Assembly: GCF_018130165.1 (NCBI RefSeq)
Contig: NZ_JAFCLZ010000007.1
Location: forward strand, 186,001-250,000
Length of the DNA stretch: 64,000 nt
DNA from: Bradyrhizobium sp. JYMT SZCCT0180
GTDB taxonomy: Bacteria; Pseudomonadota; Alphaproteobacteria; Rhizobiales; Xanthobacteraceae
Direction of reading: 5' to 3'
The stretch's first letter is position 1, and each line of letters opens with the position of its first letter. The translations under genes were made by a program, and so were the position numbers. The notes below the pieces were generated by a model. The model was not told the origin of the DNA. It saw only the letters and a list, made by a program, of their open reading frames with translations, and made no database searches. Below, in pieces: positions 41,569 to 50,224 of the stretch.

Positions 41569-41763
41569 GTCCGGCGTAGCTGACGTCGACAATCCGCTGG
41601 CTCGCGAATAATGCCGTCGCGCAGGTTACGCGCCGCACCTGCAGCAATTCATATTGCGCCGCCGCATGCACAAACTTCGTGCGGCCTACCGTAGAAGTCC
41701 GGTCTTCACGGATTCAAGCAAATCACGCACAACGCGTTTCCGAATTTCGCGGAGTGCGGCATC

Positions 41764-41895
41764 ATGACGATGATATTGGTCTGGACCGGCGTGGCGTTGT
41801 GGTTGGCCCTGAATGCAGCCGTCACTGTTTGCCTGGTAGCGGCAGAGCCCGGCACAAAGCGGCGCACAAACAATCGCGCTCCCCGCTGGATGTGA
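41764..41895 (+). CDS. Small single-span membrane protein
   Basis: A 43-residue protein with one membrane span, MTMILVWTGVALWLALNAAV followed by TVCLVAAEPG and a basic tail TKRRTNNRAPRWM. GGAG lies about 10 bases upstream of the ATG. It sits upstream of the interrupted small gene at 41899, with 3 bases between. The positive-inside tail and stop placement support reality, but it is a single case with no homology check. Confidence 0.42.
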   Translation: MTMILVWTGVALWLALNAAVTVCLVAAEPGTKRRTNNRAPRWM

Positions 41896-41898
41896 ACC

Positions 41899-42084
41899 AT
41901 GGGCGCGGTCGCCAGGCGACTGGTGAGGCGCTAGCGCCTGATCGCGCGCCGCCCGCGGCCCGATCTCGAATTCTTCTTCAGCCGGTATGAGCGGCGCCGG
42001 CCGGCGATGGACCGGCTCGATAGCGGTTCCAGGTCCGATCTTTACGAATTGGAAAGCCGGACGCGGTTACAGGATCGCCGCTAG
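41899..42084 (+). pseudogene. Small gene interrupted by an in-frame TAG
   Basis: The ATG at 41899 opens MGAVARRLVRR, then a TAG at 41932-41934, after which the same frame continues as a protein-like stretch (RPDLEFFFSRYERRRPAMDR, then LDSGSRSDLYELESRTRLQD) to a TAG at 42082. I believe similar short proteins with the RPDLEFF...LDSGxxxDLYELE pattern exist in Bradyrhizobium. If so, this copy is truncated by an amber codon after 11 residues. Alternatives: a later start, or chance similarity. Confidence 0.4.
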
Positions 42085-42188
42085 ACACCGTTCCCCCCAA
42101 GTCGAAGCCTGTCGCATTTTTTTGCGCCGTGCGTGGGAACTGTTCGCTTAGCCTGAGAATATTACAGCCAAAGAATTTCGAGAGAGCC

Positions 42189-42365
42189 ATGAATCCGCTT
42201 TGCCCAAGCTGTCTGAACGAGATGTCGAAGACGGCGTCGTCGCGCAACATGTTCCGTTGCGAACCCTGCCGCGAAATCATCCAGTTCTTCGACGTCTGGC
42301 AGGACCGCGACACCAAGCCGCCACGCGACGAGAAGCGCCCGATCGATCGGGCTCGCGCCGCCTAG
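42189..42365 (+). CDS. Small zinc-ribbon-like protein
   Basis: Protein of 58 residues from the ATG at 42189, preceded by GAGAGAG. Two CxxC knuckles, CPSC near residue 5 and CEPC near residue 27, suggest a zinc ribbon. The rest is polar, ending in a basic tail. It overlaps the convergent kinase-fusion gene by 4 bases at the stop. Function is unknown. Confidence 0.7.
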   Translation: MNPLCPSCLNEMSKTASSRNMFRCEPCREIIQFFDVWQDRDTKPPRDEKRPIDRARAA

Positions 42366-43810
42366 CTCGCCTCGATCGCCTTCGGCGTGCTGCTGCTCTT
42401 ATTTTCCGCCACGGCCGAGCGCGGCGGCCGCACCACGGTCACCGTGCAGGCCGCCTCGGCGGCGACCTTGGCCGAGACGCTGCCCAGAAACGTGCGCATC
42501 ATCGAATTCTGGCGCGCGCCGATCACGATATGGTCGACCTGATTGACCGCGGTGAATTCCAGGATCGCGGATGCCGGATCGATCGCTTCCAGCACATGCA
42601 CCGTGAGCCGGCTCTCGTCGAGTTTTAACGGCGAAGCCCAGTGCCGCAGCGCGACCAGCCGGTCGATGTGCTTGTTGTTGCCCTGCTCGTCGAGCGTCCG
42701 GTCGATGGTGATGCGGCCGAGTTTTAGCACGTTAATGCAGGCGAGCCGCGCCGATGGCAGCGTCGCCAACAACTGCTCGGCGGTCGCGCGCAGGCATTCA
42801 TTGAGCGGTCCCGAACCTTCTTCGGTATCGATGGCGACGGCCACGATCGGCCCCGACGCCAGTTGCGCTGCCACATCCGATTTGGGTTTCGGCAGCGTCA
42901 GCCCGCGATTGAAGCGGCGGCGCCACACCGTCGTGAGCGGATCGCGCTGGAGGCGTTCCGACCGCGCAGTGAGCTTGGCTTGATCCGGATGCGCCAGTTC
43001 GAACGCCAGTTGCGAGGCCGTCGGATGACGCCAGACCGGTTCGATTTCCAGGCAACGCAGCACGATTTCCTGCAGCCAAAGCGGATAGTCGGGCTTGAGC
43101 TTTCGCGGCGGATAGGGATCGCGCCACAGCCGCCGCTTCATGCCGCGCAAGGTTTCGCTTTCGCCGAACGGCCGCACGCCCGTCGTGAAGAAATACAAGA
43201 GCACGCCGAGTGAAAACAAATCGCTGCGCGGATCGTCGCGCACGCCGAGCAAACGCTCCGGCGCCATGTAGGGCGCGGTGCCGTAGGGCAGACGAAATTC
43301 TTCCTGCAAGAGATCAGGCAATTGATTGTGATGCGACAGTCCGAAATCGATCAGCACGGCCTCGCCGCTGCCACGAAACATGATGCTGCTCGGCTTGATG
43401 TCGTGATGGATGACGTTCTGCCGGTGCAGGTCGGCGAGCGCGGTCGCGATCTTGCCGGCGATCACCCTCGCCTCTTCATACGGAATCGGCAGGTCGCCGA
43501 GCCGGTCATACAGCGTTTTGCCGGGGATGCGCTCGATCACCACATAAGGCTGCCGGTCGAAATCGCCGGAGCCGAAGCAAAGCGGCACGTGCGGTCCGGC
43601 GAGCCGCGGCACGATCATCTGCTCCATCTCGAAAGAGACGATCGCCGCCGGATCCTCGCCCTCGGAAATCCGCGGGATCTTCATCAGCAGCGGCACAGTG
43701 ATGCCGGGATGAGTCACGCTCCATAGCGTCGCCATGCCGCCTTGATGGACGCGCTCGCCGATCGCAAAACCGTCGAGCTCCGCGCCCGGCTCAATCAAAG
43801 GCTTCGCCAT
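42362..43810 (-). CDS. Ser/Thr protein kinase fused to a universal stress protein domain
   Basis: Fusion of 482 residues from the ATG at 43810; a further 53 upstream codons belong to the overlapping phosphoesterase gene. The N-terminal Hanks-type kinase has GERVHQGGMATLWSV, Lys44, HHDIKPSSIMF (catalytic Asp137) and DFG (Asp155), so it should be active. A ~30-residue linker leads to a C-terminal USP domain (~320-462) with AVAIDTEEG, the HIVIGARQ ATP-loop start and FLGSVSAKVAAEAACTVTVVR. The stop of the phosphoesterase gene is one base from the ATG, so the two are co-expressed. The kinase-USP fusion suggests stress-linked phosphorylation; a partner is not known. Confidence 0.93.
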   Translation of the reverse strand: MAKPLIEPGAELDGFAIGERVHQGGMATLWSVTHPGITVPLLMKIPRISEGEDPAAIVSFEMEQMIVPRLAGPHVPLCFGSGDFDRQPYVVIERIPGKTLYDRLGDLPIPYEEARVIAGKIATALADLHRQNVIHHDIKPSSIMFRGSGEAVLIDFGLSHHNQLPDLLQEEFRLPYGTAPYMAPERLLGVRDDPRSDLFSLGVLLYFFTTGVRPFGESETLRGMKRRLWRDPYPPRKLKPDYPLWLQEIVLRCLEIEPVWRHPTASQLAFELAHPDQAKLTARSERLQRDPLTTVWRRRFNRGLTLPKPKSDVAAQLASGPIVAVAIDTEEGSGPLNECLRATAEQLLATLPSARLACINVLKLGRITIDRTLDEQGNNKHIDRLVALRHWASPLKLDESRLTVHVLEAIDPASAILEFTAVNQVDHIVIGARQNSMMRTFLGSVSAKVAAEAACTVTVVRPPRSAVAENKSSSTPKAIEAS

Positions 43811-43811
43811 C

Positions 43812-44570
43812 TCACCGCCCCTCGAGCAGGCGATCGGCCAGCCAGCGTGGCAGGCCGTTGGCGCGAATGCGGTCCGCCGCGGTCTCGACGTCATACGGCA
43901 CGCGGCAATAGGTGATTTCGCGCGACGCGGTATCGAGCATCGCAAACGCCGCCGCCGGATTGCCGTCACGCGGCTGTCCGACCGAACCGATCACGGCCAG
44001 CCAGCGCCGGCCGCCAAGCAGCTGCACCGGGACATCAGAGGTCGGCACGAAGCTCGTCATCTTCGCCGCCGATGACATCGAATAGAGCGCGGGCTGATGG
44101 ATATGCCCGCAGAAGGTAAATTGAGCATCGGTGGCCTCGATACTGCGGGCAGCTCCCGTCGTGCCATCGACGTAGCGCCATCGCGCCGGATGACTTGCTT
44201 CGGAATGCACGTAGAGGCGATCGTCCTCCTGCTGCGTCAGCGGCAATTCGGCGAGGAACCGCCGCTGCGGCGCGCTCAGCCGGCTGCGCGTCCATTCGAT
44301 CGCGGCCTGGGCCGCGGCATTCATGCTCTCGGACGGCGTGCCGATGGCGTTGTCGTGGTTGCCGCGCACGGCGATGGCGCCGTCATGGACGAGATCCATC
44401 ACGGTCTCGACCGCCCATTCGGGGTCGGCGCCATAGCCGACGATGTCGCCGAGGCAGATGATCCGCTCGGCGCCGCGCGCGCGCGCCGCCGCAAGACAGG
44501 CGCTGAACGCCTGCCGGTTGGCATGGATATCCGCAAACACCGCAAGACGCACGTCTTCCTCCGCGTCCAT
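43812..44570 (-). CDS. Calcineurin-like metallophosphoesterase
   Basis: Protein of 252 residues from the ATG at 44570 (the longer open frame is a shadow of the TetR gene). Metal ligands in order: FADIHAN, GDIVGYGADPEWAV, RGNHDNA, HSEASH and CGHIHQP, giving the complete two-metal site of the MPP superfamily, YfcE/MJ0936-like branch. Substrate is unknown; such proteins hydrolyse phosphodiesters or dephosphorylate proteins. It is tightly followed by the kinase-USP gene, so the pair could act as a phosphorylation switch. Confidence 0.9.
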   Translation of the reverse strand: MDAEEDVRLAVFADIHANRQAFSACLAAARARGAERIICLGDIVGYGADPEWAVETVMDLVHDGAIAVRGNHDNAIGTPSESMNAAAQAAIEWTRSRLSAPQRRFLAELPLTQQEDDRLYVHSEASHPARWRYVDGTTGAARSIEATDAQFTFCGHIHQPALYSMSSAAKMTSFVPTSDVPVQLLGGRRWLAVIGSVGQPRDGNPAAAFAMLDTASREITYCRVPYDVETAADRIRANGLPRWLADRLLEGR

Positions 44571-44673
44571 AGTCGCGCCGCTGCCGGCACGTGGCTTGAT
44601 GGATATCAAACACCGGGAGGCATGCGGCCCGCAATGATGCGGAAGGCTGGGATATGCAGGGGCCCGCCGCTGA

Positions 44674-45270
44674 TCAGCGCTTCCTTGGCGCTTCCAGGCC
44701 CTTGAGCAGCAGCGCCAGCAGCGCGTCGATGCGGGCCGGCGTCTCCGGATCGCGCCATTCGTCGGCATGCGCGGGATGATGGTAGCGCGTGGTGGCGTCG
44801 AACAACGCACGCGCCGTCACCTTGACGTCGGCGATCTGGAAGACGCCCTGCTTGACGCCTTCGGACATGATATCCGTGACCTGGCCGATCAGGCGCTCCC
44901 GGTGCGCCTGCACCGCCTCGCAGGCCTCGCGGGCCAGCGTCAGGTAGGTCTGGAACATCTCGGGATCTTCGGAAACCTTCTTGTATTTGATCTCGAACAT
45001 CGTGCGCAGCCACTTCTCGAGCCTGGCAGGCGCCGGTCCGGAGGATTCCGCGATCTTCTGCAGCGGTGCGTTGGCGCGGTCGAGCCAGCGTTTGGCAACC
45101 GCCTGGCGCAGTGACGCCTTGCTGGGGAAATGCCGGTAGACGCTGCCGTGGCTGACATCCAGCGCACGGGCAACGTCCACCACCGTGGCCTTGGCCAACC
45201 CGTAGCGGCGCAATACGTCCTCGGTAACCTCCAAAATTCGCTCAGGGGTCAAAACCACAACTTCGTTCAT
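44674..45270 (-). CDS. TetR/AcrR-family regulator
   Basis: Regulator of 198 residues. HTH at ILEVTEDVLRRYGLAKATVVDVARALDVSHGSVYRHFPSKASLRQAVAKRWL; the C-terminal domain contains FEIKYKKVSEDPEMFQTYLTLARE, close to the TetR_C_7-type sensors. It is preceded by a small ORF and a palindromic site at 45537-45558 that overlaps a candidate promoter, so autoregulation is probable. The regulated genes cannot be named. Confidence 0.92.
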   Translation of the reverse strand: MNEVVVLTPERILEVTEDVLRRYGLAKATVVDVARALDVSHGSVYRHFPSKASLRQAVAKRWLDRANAPLQKIAESSGPAPARLEKWLRTMFEIKYKKVSEDPEMFQTYLTLAREACEAVQAHRERLIGQVTDIMSEGVKQGVFQIADVKVTARALFDATTRYHHPAHADEWRDPETPARIDALLALLLKGLEAPRKR

Positions 45271-45332
45271 GCGCGCACCTGCGGAATGATGGAATGGGTG
45301 GTCATTTGGTAATCCCTGGAGCCTTGCAAGGT

Positions 45333-45443
45333 TCAGCTTTTCAGCGGTCCCAAACGGGTCGCCTGGGCTTCCAGATGGCGGGCCACCTGGGCGTTCAGCC
45401 AGCGGCTGATTTGTGTCGTCAGATTAATGATTTCGATTGTCAT
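45333..45443 (-). CDS. Small amphipathic protein upstream of tetR
   Basis: A 36-residue ORF, MTIEIINLTTQISRWLNAQV then ARHLEAQATRLGPLKS. AGAGGA lies 10 bases upstream of the ATG. The sequence would form an amphipathic helix. It is in the same transcript as the TetR gene (stop 62 bases before it) and downstream of the putative operator. Codon use is normal for the region. No homology was checked. Confidence 0.5.
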   Translation of the reverse strand: MTIEIINLTTQISRWLNAQVARHLEAQATRLGPLKS

Positions 45444-45520
45444 GGCTTAAGTCCTCTCAAGTACCCGGGCTCAGTGCCAGCGAGCCCGGATGACGCCCCT
45501 ATCCGTGGCGTCGAAGAAGG

Positions 45521-45558
45521 ATATAGCATGTCTCGCTGACAGATTTCAATATCTGTCA
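45521..45558 (-). promoter_or_regulatory. Promoter and operator of the small-ORF/tetR transcript
   Basis: On the minus strand TTGAAA (45549-45544) and CTATAT (45526-45521) are spaced by 17 bases. The perfect 8-base inverted repeat TGACAGAT-ttcaat-ATCTGTCA (45537-45558) covers the -35 box, fitting repression by the TetR protein encoded downstream. Confidence 0.6.
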
Positions 45559-45851
45559 TTCAGTTTTTCGTGATTGAGGCGCTGAGCTGGTCGCCCCTAC
45601 TGAGAGGCTGACTCAAGAGATCGATGGAATGAGCGCCTTGCACCGAACGTCGTCATGCCCGGGCTCGTCCCGGGCATCCACGTCTTAAGCTGTAGCTGCC
45701 AGAAAAGACGTGGATGGCCGGGACAAGCCCGGCCATGACGAAAAAGGGAGTCTTTTTCAGGCAGTTAGGAAGGGCCGAAATACTGCTTCGTTGTCTCACT
45801 CGGGCAGCCCTGCTAAAGCACGGCGTAAAAAACAATTCGCCGGAGTCGTCG
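45559..45851. other. Intergenic region upstream of purB
   Basis: No gene. It holds the palindromic element 45651-45740 and then the upstream region of purB, whose frame extends to 45714 without family similarity. Confidence 0.5.
45651..45740. repeat. Palindromic element, CGTCATGCCCGGG family
   Basis: Ends CGTCATGCCCGGG and CCGGCCATGACG are inverted, with an inner perfect pair ATCCACGTCTT (45676-45686) / AAGACGTGGAT (45705-45715). A closely related copy lies at 48474-48568. Confidence 0.9.
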
Positions 45852-47159
45852 ATGATCCCCCGCTACACCCGCCCGGAAATGGCCTCCATCTGGGAGCCGC
45901 AGACCCGCTTCAAGATCTGGTTCGAGATCGAGGCGCATGCGGCCGATGCGCAGGCGGAACTCGGCGTCATCCCGAAGGAAGCCGCCAAAACCGTCTGGGC
46001 CAAGGCGCGTAACGTCACCTTCGACATCGCCCGTATCGACGAGATCGAACGCGAGACCAAGCACGACGTCCTCGCCTTCACGACCCATCTGGCCGAGATC
46101 GTCGGCCCCGAGGCGCGCTTCATTCACCAGGGCATGACCTCCTCCGACGTGCTCGACACCTGCTTCAACGTCCAGCTCACCCGCGCCGCCGATCTTTTGC
46201 TCGCCGATATCGACAAGGTTCTGGCGGCGCTGAAGAAGCGCGCCTTCGAACACAAGATGACGCCGACCATCGGCCGCTCCCACGGCATCCATGCCGAGCC
46301 CGTGACGTTCGGCCTCAAGCTCGCTTACGCCTATGCGGAATTTTCCCGTGCCCGCGAACGCCTGGTCGCCGCCCGCAAGGAAGTCTCGACCTGCGCGATC
46401 TCGGGCGCCGTCGGCACCTTTGCGCAGATCGATCCGCGCGTCGAAGAACATGTCGCCAAGGCGATGGGACTGACGCCGGAGCCGATCTCGACGCAGGTGA
46501 TCCCGCGCGACCGCCACGCGATGTATTTTGCAACGCTCGGGGTCATCGCCTCCTCGGTCGAGCGTCTCGCCACCGAGATCCGCCACCTGCAGCGCACCGA
46601 AGTACTGGAAGCCGAAGAGTTCTTCTCCGAGGGCCAGAAGGGTTCTTCGGCGATGCCGCACAAGCGCAACCCGGTGCTGTCGGAAAACCTCACCGGCCTG
46701 TCGCGCATGGTGCGCGCCTATGCGATGCCGGCGATGGAGAACATCGTGCTCTGGCACGAGCGCGACATCTCGCACTCGTCCGCCGAACGCATGATCGGGC
46801 CCGATGCCACCGTGACGCTCGATTTCGCGCTGATGCGCCTCGCCGGCCTGGTCGAGAAGCTCTTGATCTACCCCGAGAACATGCAGAAGAACCTCGACCG
46901 CCTCGGCGGCCTCGTGCATTCGCAGCGGATATTGATGGCGCTGACGCAAAAGGGCGCCAGCCGCGAGGACGCCTACAAATACGTACAGCGCAACGCCATG
47001 CCGGTATGGCGCGGCGAAGGCGATTTCCTGACGTTGCTGAAAAAAGACCCCGACGTGAAGAAGCACCTGAGCGACGCCGAAATCGAGGAACGCTTCGACC
47101 TCGGCTATCACTTCAAGCACGTCGACACGATCTTCAGGCGCGTGTTCGGGGCAGCGTAG
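45852..47159 (+). CDS. purB: Adenylosuccinate lyase
   Basis: Enzyme of 435 residues acting twice in purine synthesis (SAICAR to AICAR, and adenylosuccinate to AMP). The start [27 protein letters not shown] at 45852 matches the short alphaproteobacterial PurB. Motifs: [47 protein letters not shown] (general-base His) and the superfamily loop [16 protein letters not shown]. The frame upstream of 45852 crosses the palindromic element and is not coding. Confidence 0.95.
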   Translation: MIPRYTRPEMASIWEPQTRFKIWFEIEAHAADAQAELGVIPKEAAKTVWAKARNVTFDIARIDEIERETKHDVLAFTTHLAEIVGPEARFIHQGMTSSDVLDTCFNVQLTRAADLLLADIDKVLAALKKRAFEHKMTPTIGRSHGIHAEPVTFGLKLAYAYAEFSRARERLVAARKEVSTCAISGAVGTFAQIDPRVEEHVAKAMGLTPEPISTQVIPRDRHAMYFATLGVIASSVERLATEIRHLQRTEVLEAEEFFSEGQKGSSAMPHKRNPVLSENLTGLSRMVRAYAMPAMENIVLWHERDISHSSAERMIGPDATVTLDFALMRLAGLVEKLLIYPENMQKNLDRLGGLVHSQRILMALTQKGASREDAYKYVQRNAMPVWRGEGDFLTLLKKDPDVKKHLSDAEIEERFDLGYHFKHVDTIFRRVFGAA

Positions 47160-47200
47160 AATTACAGTCGCAAACGAACAACACAAGAAACGGATCTCCC

Positions 47201-48373
47201 ATGCCCATCGTCAACCGCATCGCCGCCTTGTCAGATGAAATGGCCGCCTGGCGCCATGACTTCCACGAGAATCCGGAATTGCTCTACGAAGTCCACCGTA
47301 CCGCCGGCATCGTAGCCGACCGCTTGCGCGAATTCGGCTGCGACGAGGTGGTGACGGGCATCGGCCGCACGGGCGTCGTCGGCGTGATCCGCGGCCGCAA
47401 GAGCACGTCCGGCAAGACCATCGGCCTGCGCGCCGACATGGATGCGCTGCCGATCGAGGAGACTTCGGGTGTTCCCTACGCCTCCAAGATTCCCGGCAAG
47501 ATGCACGCCTGCGGCCATGACGGGCACACCGCGATGCTGCTTGGCGCGGCCAAATATCTCGCCGAGACGCGCAATTTCGACGGTACGGCTGTCGTCATCT
47601 TCCAGCCGGCCGAAGAAGGCGGCGCCGGCGGCAAGGCGATGGTCGACGATGGATTGATGACCCGCTGGGGCATTCAGGAGGTCTATGGCCTGCACAACAT
47701 GCCGGGCTTGCCCGAAGGGCACTTCCACACCACGCCGGGCGCAATGCTCGCTTCAGCGGATAAAATCGAGATCACGGTCCACGGCAAGGGCGGCCATGCG
47801 GGCTCCGGTCCGCACAACGCGGTCGACAGCGTGTTGGTCGGCTCGCAGATCGTCAACGCGTTGCAGTCGATCGTATCGCGCAACGTCGATCCGCTCAAAT
47901 CGGCCGTTATCTCGATCACCATGTTCCAGGCCGGCACCGCCTTCAACATCATTCCGGAGACCGCCAAACTCGGTGGAACGGTGCGCACGCTCGATCCTGC
48001 AATCCGCGATCTCGTCGAGCGCCGCATCGGCGAGGTTGCCGACAGCGTGGCGCGGGCTTACGGCGGATCGGCCGAAGTCAAATACACACGTTCGTATCCG
48101 GTGACGGTGAATCACGCGCGAGAGGCCGGCATCGCCGCAGAAGTGGCCCGCGATGTCGTCGGCGCCGACCGCGTCAACGAGCGCGCGTTGCCACTGATGG
48201 GTTCGGAAGATTTCGCATTCATGCTGGAAGCGCGCCCCGGCGCTTTCATCTTTCTCGGCATGGGCGACGGCAATGAATGCCACCACCCCGGCTACACGTT
48301 CAACGACAATATCCTCGGCCACGGCGCATCGTACTGGGTGCGGTTGATCGAGAAGTCGATGCCGGCGGGTTGA
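47201..48373 (+). CDS. M20-family amidohydrolase (hippurate hydrolase-like)
   Basis: Zinc-dependent amidohydrolase of 390 residues from the ATG at 47201. Metal-binding motifs: KMHACGHDGHTAMLLGAA (Cys/His/His), FQPAEEGGAGGKAM (Glu) and PLMGSEDFAFML; dimer domain ITVHGKGGHAGSGPHNAVD. Relatives hydrolyse N-acyl amino acids, hippurate or IAA conjugates; the substrate here is not determined. The start lies 41 bases after purB, so co-transcription is possible. Confidence 0.93.
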   Translation: MPIVNRIAALSDEMAAWRHDFHENPELLYEVHRTAGIVADRLREFGCDEVVTGIGRTGVVGVIRGRKSTSGKTIGLRADMDALPIEETSGVPYASKIPGKMHACGHDGHTAMLLGAAKYLAETRNFDGTAVVIFQPAEEGGAGGKAMVDDGLMTRWGIQEVYGLHNMPGLPEGHFHTTPGAMLASADKIEITVHGKGGHAGSGPHNAVDSVLVGSQIVNALQSIVSRNVDPLKSAVISITMFQAGTAFNIIPETAKLGGTVRTLDPAIRDLVERRIGEVADSVARAYGGSAEVKYTRSYPVTVNHAREAGIAAEVARDVVGADRVNERALPLMGSEDFAFMLEARPGAFIFLGMGDGNECHHPGYTFNDNILGHGASYWVRLIEKSMPAG

Positions 48374-48473
48374 CGACGCGCGCCACGGCGTTCGGCATCT
48401 CGGCGCAGCTTTCGATCCGATCTTCAGGCGCGCGTTTGGGGAGAGCTGACGAAAGCTAGCCTGAGCATTTGAA

Positions 48474-48568
48474 CTCGTCATGGCCGGGCTTGTCCCGGCC
48501 ATCCACGTCTTTCGTGCTAAGCTGAAGCGAAGACGTGGATGCCCGGCACAAGGCCGGGGCATGACGAG
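48474..48568. repeat. Palindromic element, CGTCATGGCCGGG family
   Basis: Outer ends CTCGTCATGGCCGGG / CCGGGGCATGACGAG are inverted with small differences; the inner pair ATCCACGTCTT and AAGACGTGGAT is perfect. It is the partner of the copy at 45651-45740. Confidence 0.9.
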
Positions 48569-48599
48569 CCAGGTATCGCAACCCTCAACCTCGCGCCCA

Positions 48600-49151
48600 T
48601 CACCCCGCCTCACCGTCGATCATGCGCGCGGCAACGCGATCGCGCCTGACAAAATGATGCCACAGCGCGGCCGCGACATGGATCACGATCAGCGCCAGCA
48701 GCACATAGGCGAAGAAAATGTGGCGGTCTTCCCAGGCCTGCGCGGCGGCGCGGCCGGGCGCGGTAAACTGCGGGACATGAAACAGCCCGAACCAGTCCGA
48801 ATAGTTCTGCGCACGCGCGCCGGAATGCGCCCAGCCCAGCATGGCGACCAGGATGGTGACGGCATAGAGCGCGCCATGGCTGACGCGCGCCAAAATCCGT
48901 TCCCAGCGCGCTGAGGCATCGGGCAAGGCCGGCGTCGGATTGAGGCTGCGCCAGATCAGTCGCAGCACCATCAAGAGCAGCACCGCATAGCCGATATCGG
49001 CGTGGATTGAGCGATAGAAGAAACGGTCGGGCCGCGCCGGAAAATGGTTCATCCACCAGCCAAAGGCAATCATGCCGAGGATGGCGATGCCGAGCAGCCA
49101 GTGGAACCCGCGGGCAACACTGCCCCAACTCGCTTGTGTATTCCGGATCAT
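48600..49151 (-). CDS. Cytochrome b561
   Basis: Four-helix diheme membrane cytochrome of 183 residues: GSVARGFHWLLGIAILGMIAFGWWMN (heme His), RFFYRSIHADIGYAVLLLMVLRLIWR, SHGALYAVTILVAMLGWAHSGA and HIFFAYVLLALIVIHVAAALWHHFVRRD with the paired heme His. The RFFYRSIHxxIGxxVLLLxxLRLxWR pattern defines the YodB/CybB family that oxidises quinol or superoxide. It is a single-gene unit. Confidence 0.92.
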   Translation of the reverse strand: MIRNTQASWGSVARGFHWLLGIAILGMIAFGWWMNHFPARPDRFFYRSIHADIGYAVLLLMVLRLIWRSLNPTPALPDASARWERILARVSHGALYAVTILVAMLGWAHSGARAQNYSDWFGLFHVPQFTAPGRAAAQAWEDRHIFFAYVLLALIVIHVAAALWHHFVRRDRVAARMIDGEAG

Positions 49152-49335
49152 TTCCCGCGCAGCCTCTTAACTCGGGGGTCGACGATTTCGCTCGTAACGG
49201 CAATGGCTTATCCTGATAGCTAGCGGCGATAATCAACGCGACCTGAATCATTGCAAATCACCGATTTGTGCAAATTGCGGCCCCCGAAACGCCAAAACAA
49301 CTGAACGGTAACCGCGGATCGGCTAAAGTCGCAGC

Positions 49336-50124
49336 GTGGCAGCTCCTCCAACGATTCTCGTCTTCGATTCCGGCCTTGGCGGCCTCACTGTCTTGCGCGA
49401 GATCGTGGGCGCGCGGCCCGACGCCCATTATGTCTACGTCGCCGACGACGCGTTCTTCCCCTATGGCCACCATACCGAAGAGCAGATCATCGCCCGCGTG
49501 GTGCCGCTGGTCGGCGAACTGATCGCGGCCCACGCCCCCGATCTGGTGGTGATCGCCTGCAATACCGCCTCCACGCTGGTCATGTCGCATCTGCGCAGCG
49601 CCTATTCGGTGCCGTTCGTCGGCACCGTGCCCGCGATCAAGCCGGCCTGCGCCAGTTCAAGAACAAAACGCGTGTCGGTGCTCGGCACCAAGGGCACCGT
49701 CAAGCGGGAGTACACAAGGAAGCTGATCGACGATTTCGCGCAGGGCTGCGAGGTGACGCTGGTGGGTTCGGGTGAACTGGCCTCGCTGGCCGAACGCGCG
49801 CTCAACGGCTTTTACGTCAGCGACAGGGACATCTCGGCCGAACTCGCACCCTGCTTCGTCGATCACGGTAACGCCCGCACCGACACCGTCGTGCTGGCCT
49901 GCACCCACTATCCGCTGTTGCTGGACCGCCTCGTAAAACTCGCGCCATGGCCGGTTGATTGGATCGACCCCGCGCCCGCCATCGCGCGGCGCGTATCAGA
50001 TTTGCTCGGCGGACCGGGGAGCGAATCCGACACCGCCGGCGCCGAGATGGTGTTTACCTCGAAGCGGCCGCACACGCTGAGCCAGGCCTTGATGCCGTTT
50101 TTCGGCGGCCGGGTGCCGGCTTAG
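49336..50124 (+). CDS. murI: Glutamate racemase
   Basis: Enzyme of 262 residues producing D-glutamate for peptidoglycan. A GTG start at 49336 gives MAAPPTILVFDSGLGGLTVLREI, the family N-terminus. The two catalytic Cys are in VVIACNTASTL and VVLACTHYPLL; VADDAFFPYGHHTEEQI and VPFVGTVPAIKPA are also typical. The stop lies 7 bases before a palindromic element. Convergent with the GST gene. Confidence 0.95.
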   Translation: MAAPPTILVFDSGLGGLTVLREIVGARPDAHYVYVADDAFFPYGHHTEEQIIARVVPLVGELIAAHAPDLVVIACNTASTLVMSHLRSAYSVPFVGTVPAIKPACASSRTKRVSVLGTKGTVKREYTRKLIDDFAQGCEVTLVGSGELASLAERALNGFYVSDRDISAELAPCFVDHGNARTDTVVLACTHYPLLLDRLVKLAPWPVDWIDPAPAIARRVSDLLGGPGSESDTAGAEMVFTSKRPHTLSQALMPFFGGRVPA

Positions 50125-50130
50125 CGGATT

Positions 50131-50224
50131 AGCCTGTAGGATGGGTAGAGCGAAGCGAAACCCATCATCGTCCATCCATGTCGAAAAGTGATGGATATCG
50201 CTGCGCTCCACCCATCCTACGCCT
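50131..50224. repeat. Palindromic element, GTAGGATGGGT family
   Basis: Ends GTAGGATGGGT (50136-50146) and ACCCATCCTAC (50210-50220) are perfectly inverted; an internal CCATC/GATGG arm is present. It overlaps the 3' end of the GST gene, supplying its stop codon. Confidence 0.9.

Noticed and set aside
41679-41990. A 103-codon frame around the 43-residue micro-protein.
   Set aside because: Arg/His-rich shadow composition; the alternative small frame has a membrane span and a ribosome site.
47006-47200. N-terminal extension of the amidohydrolase into purB.
   Set aside because: The frame runs inside the purB coding region as an Arg-rich shadow; homology starts at 47201.
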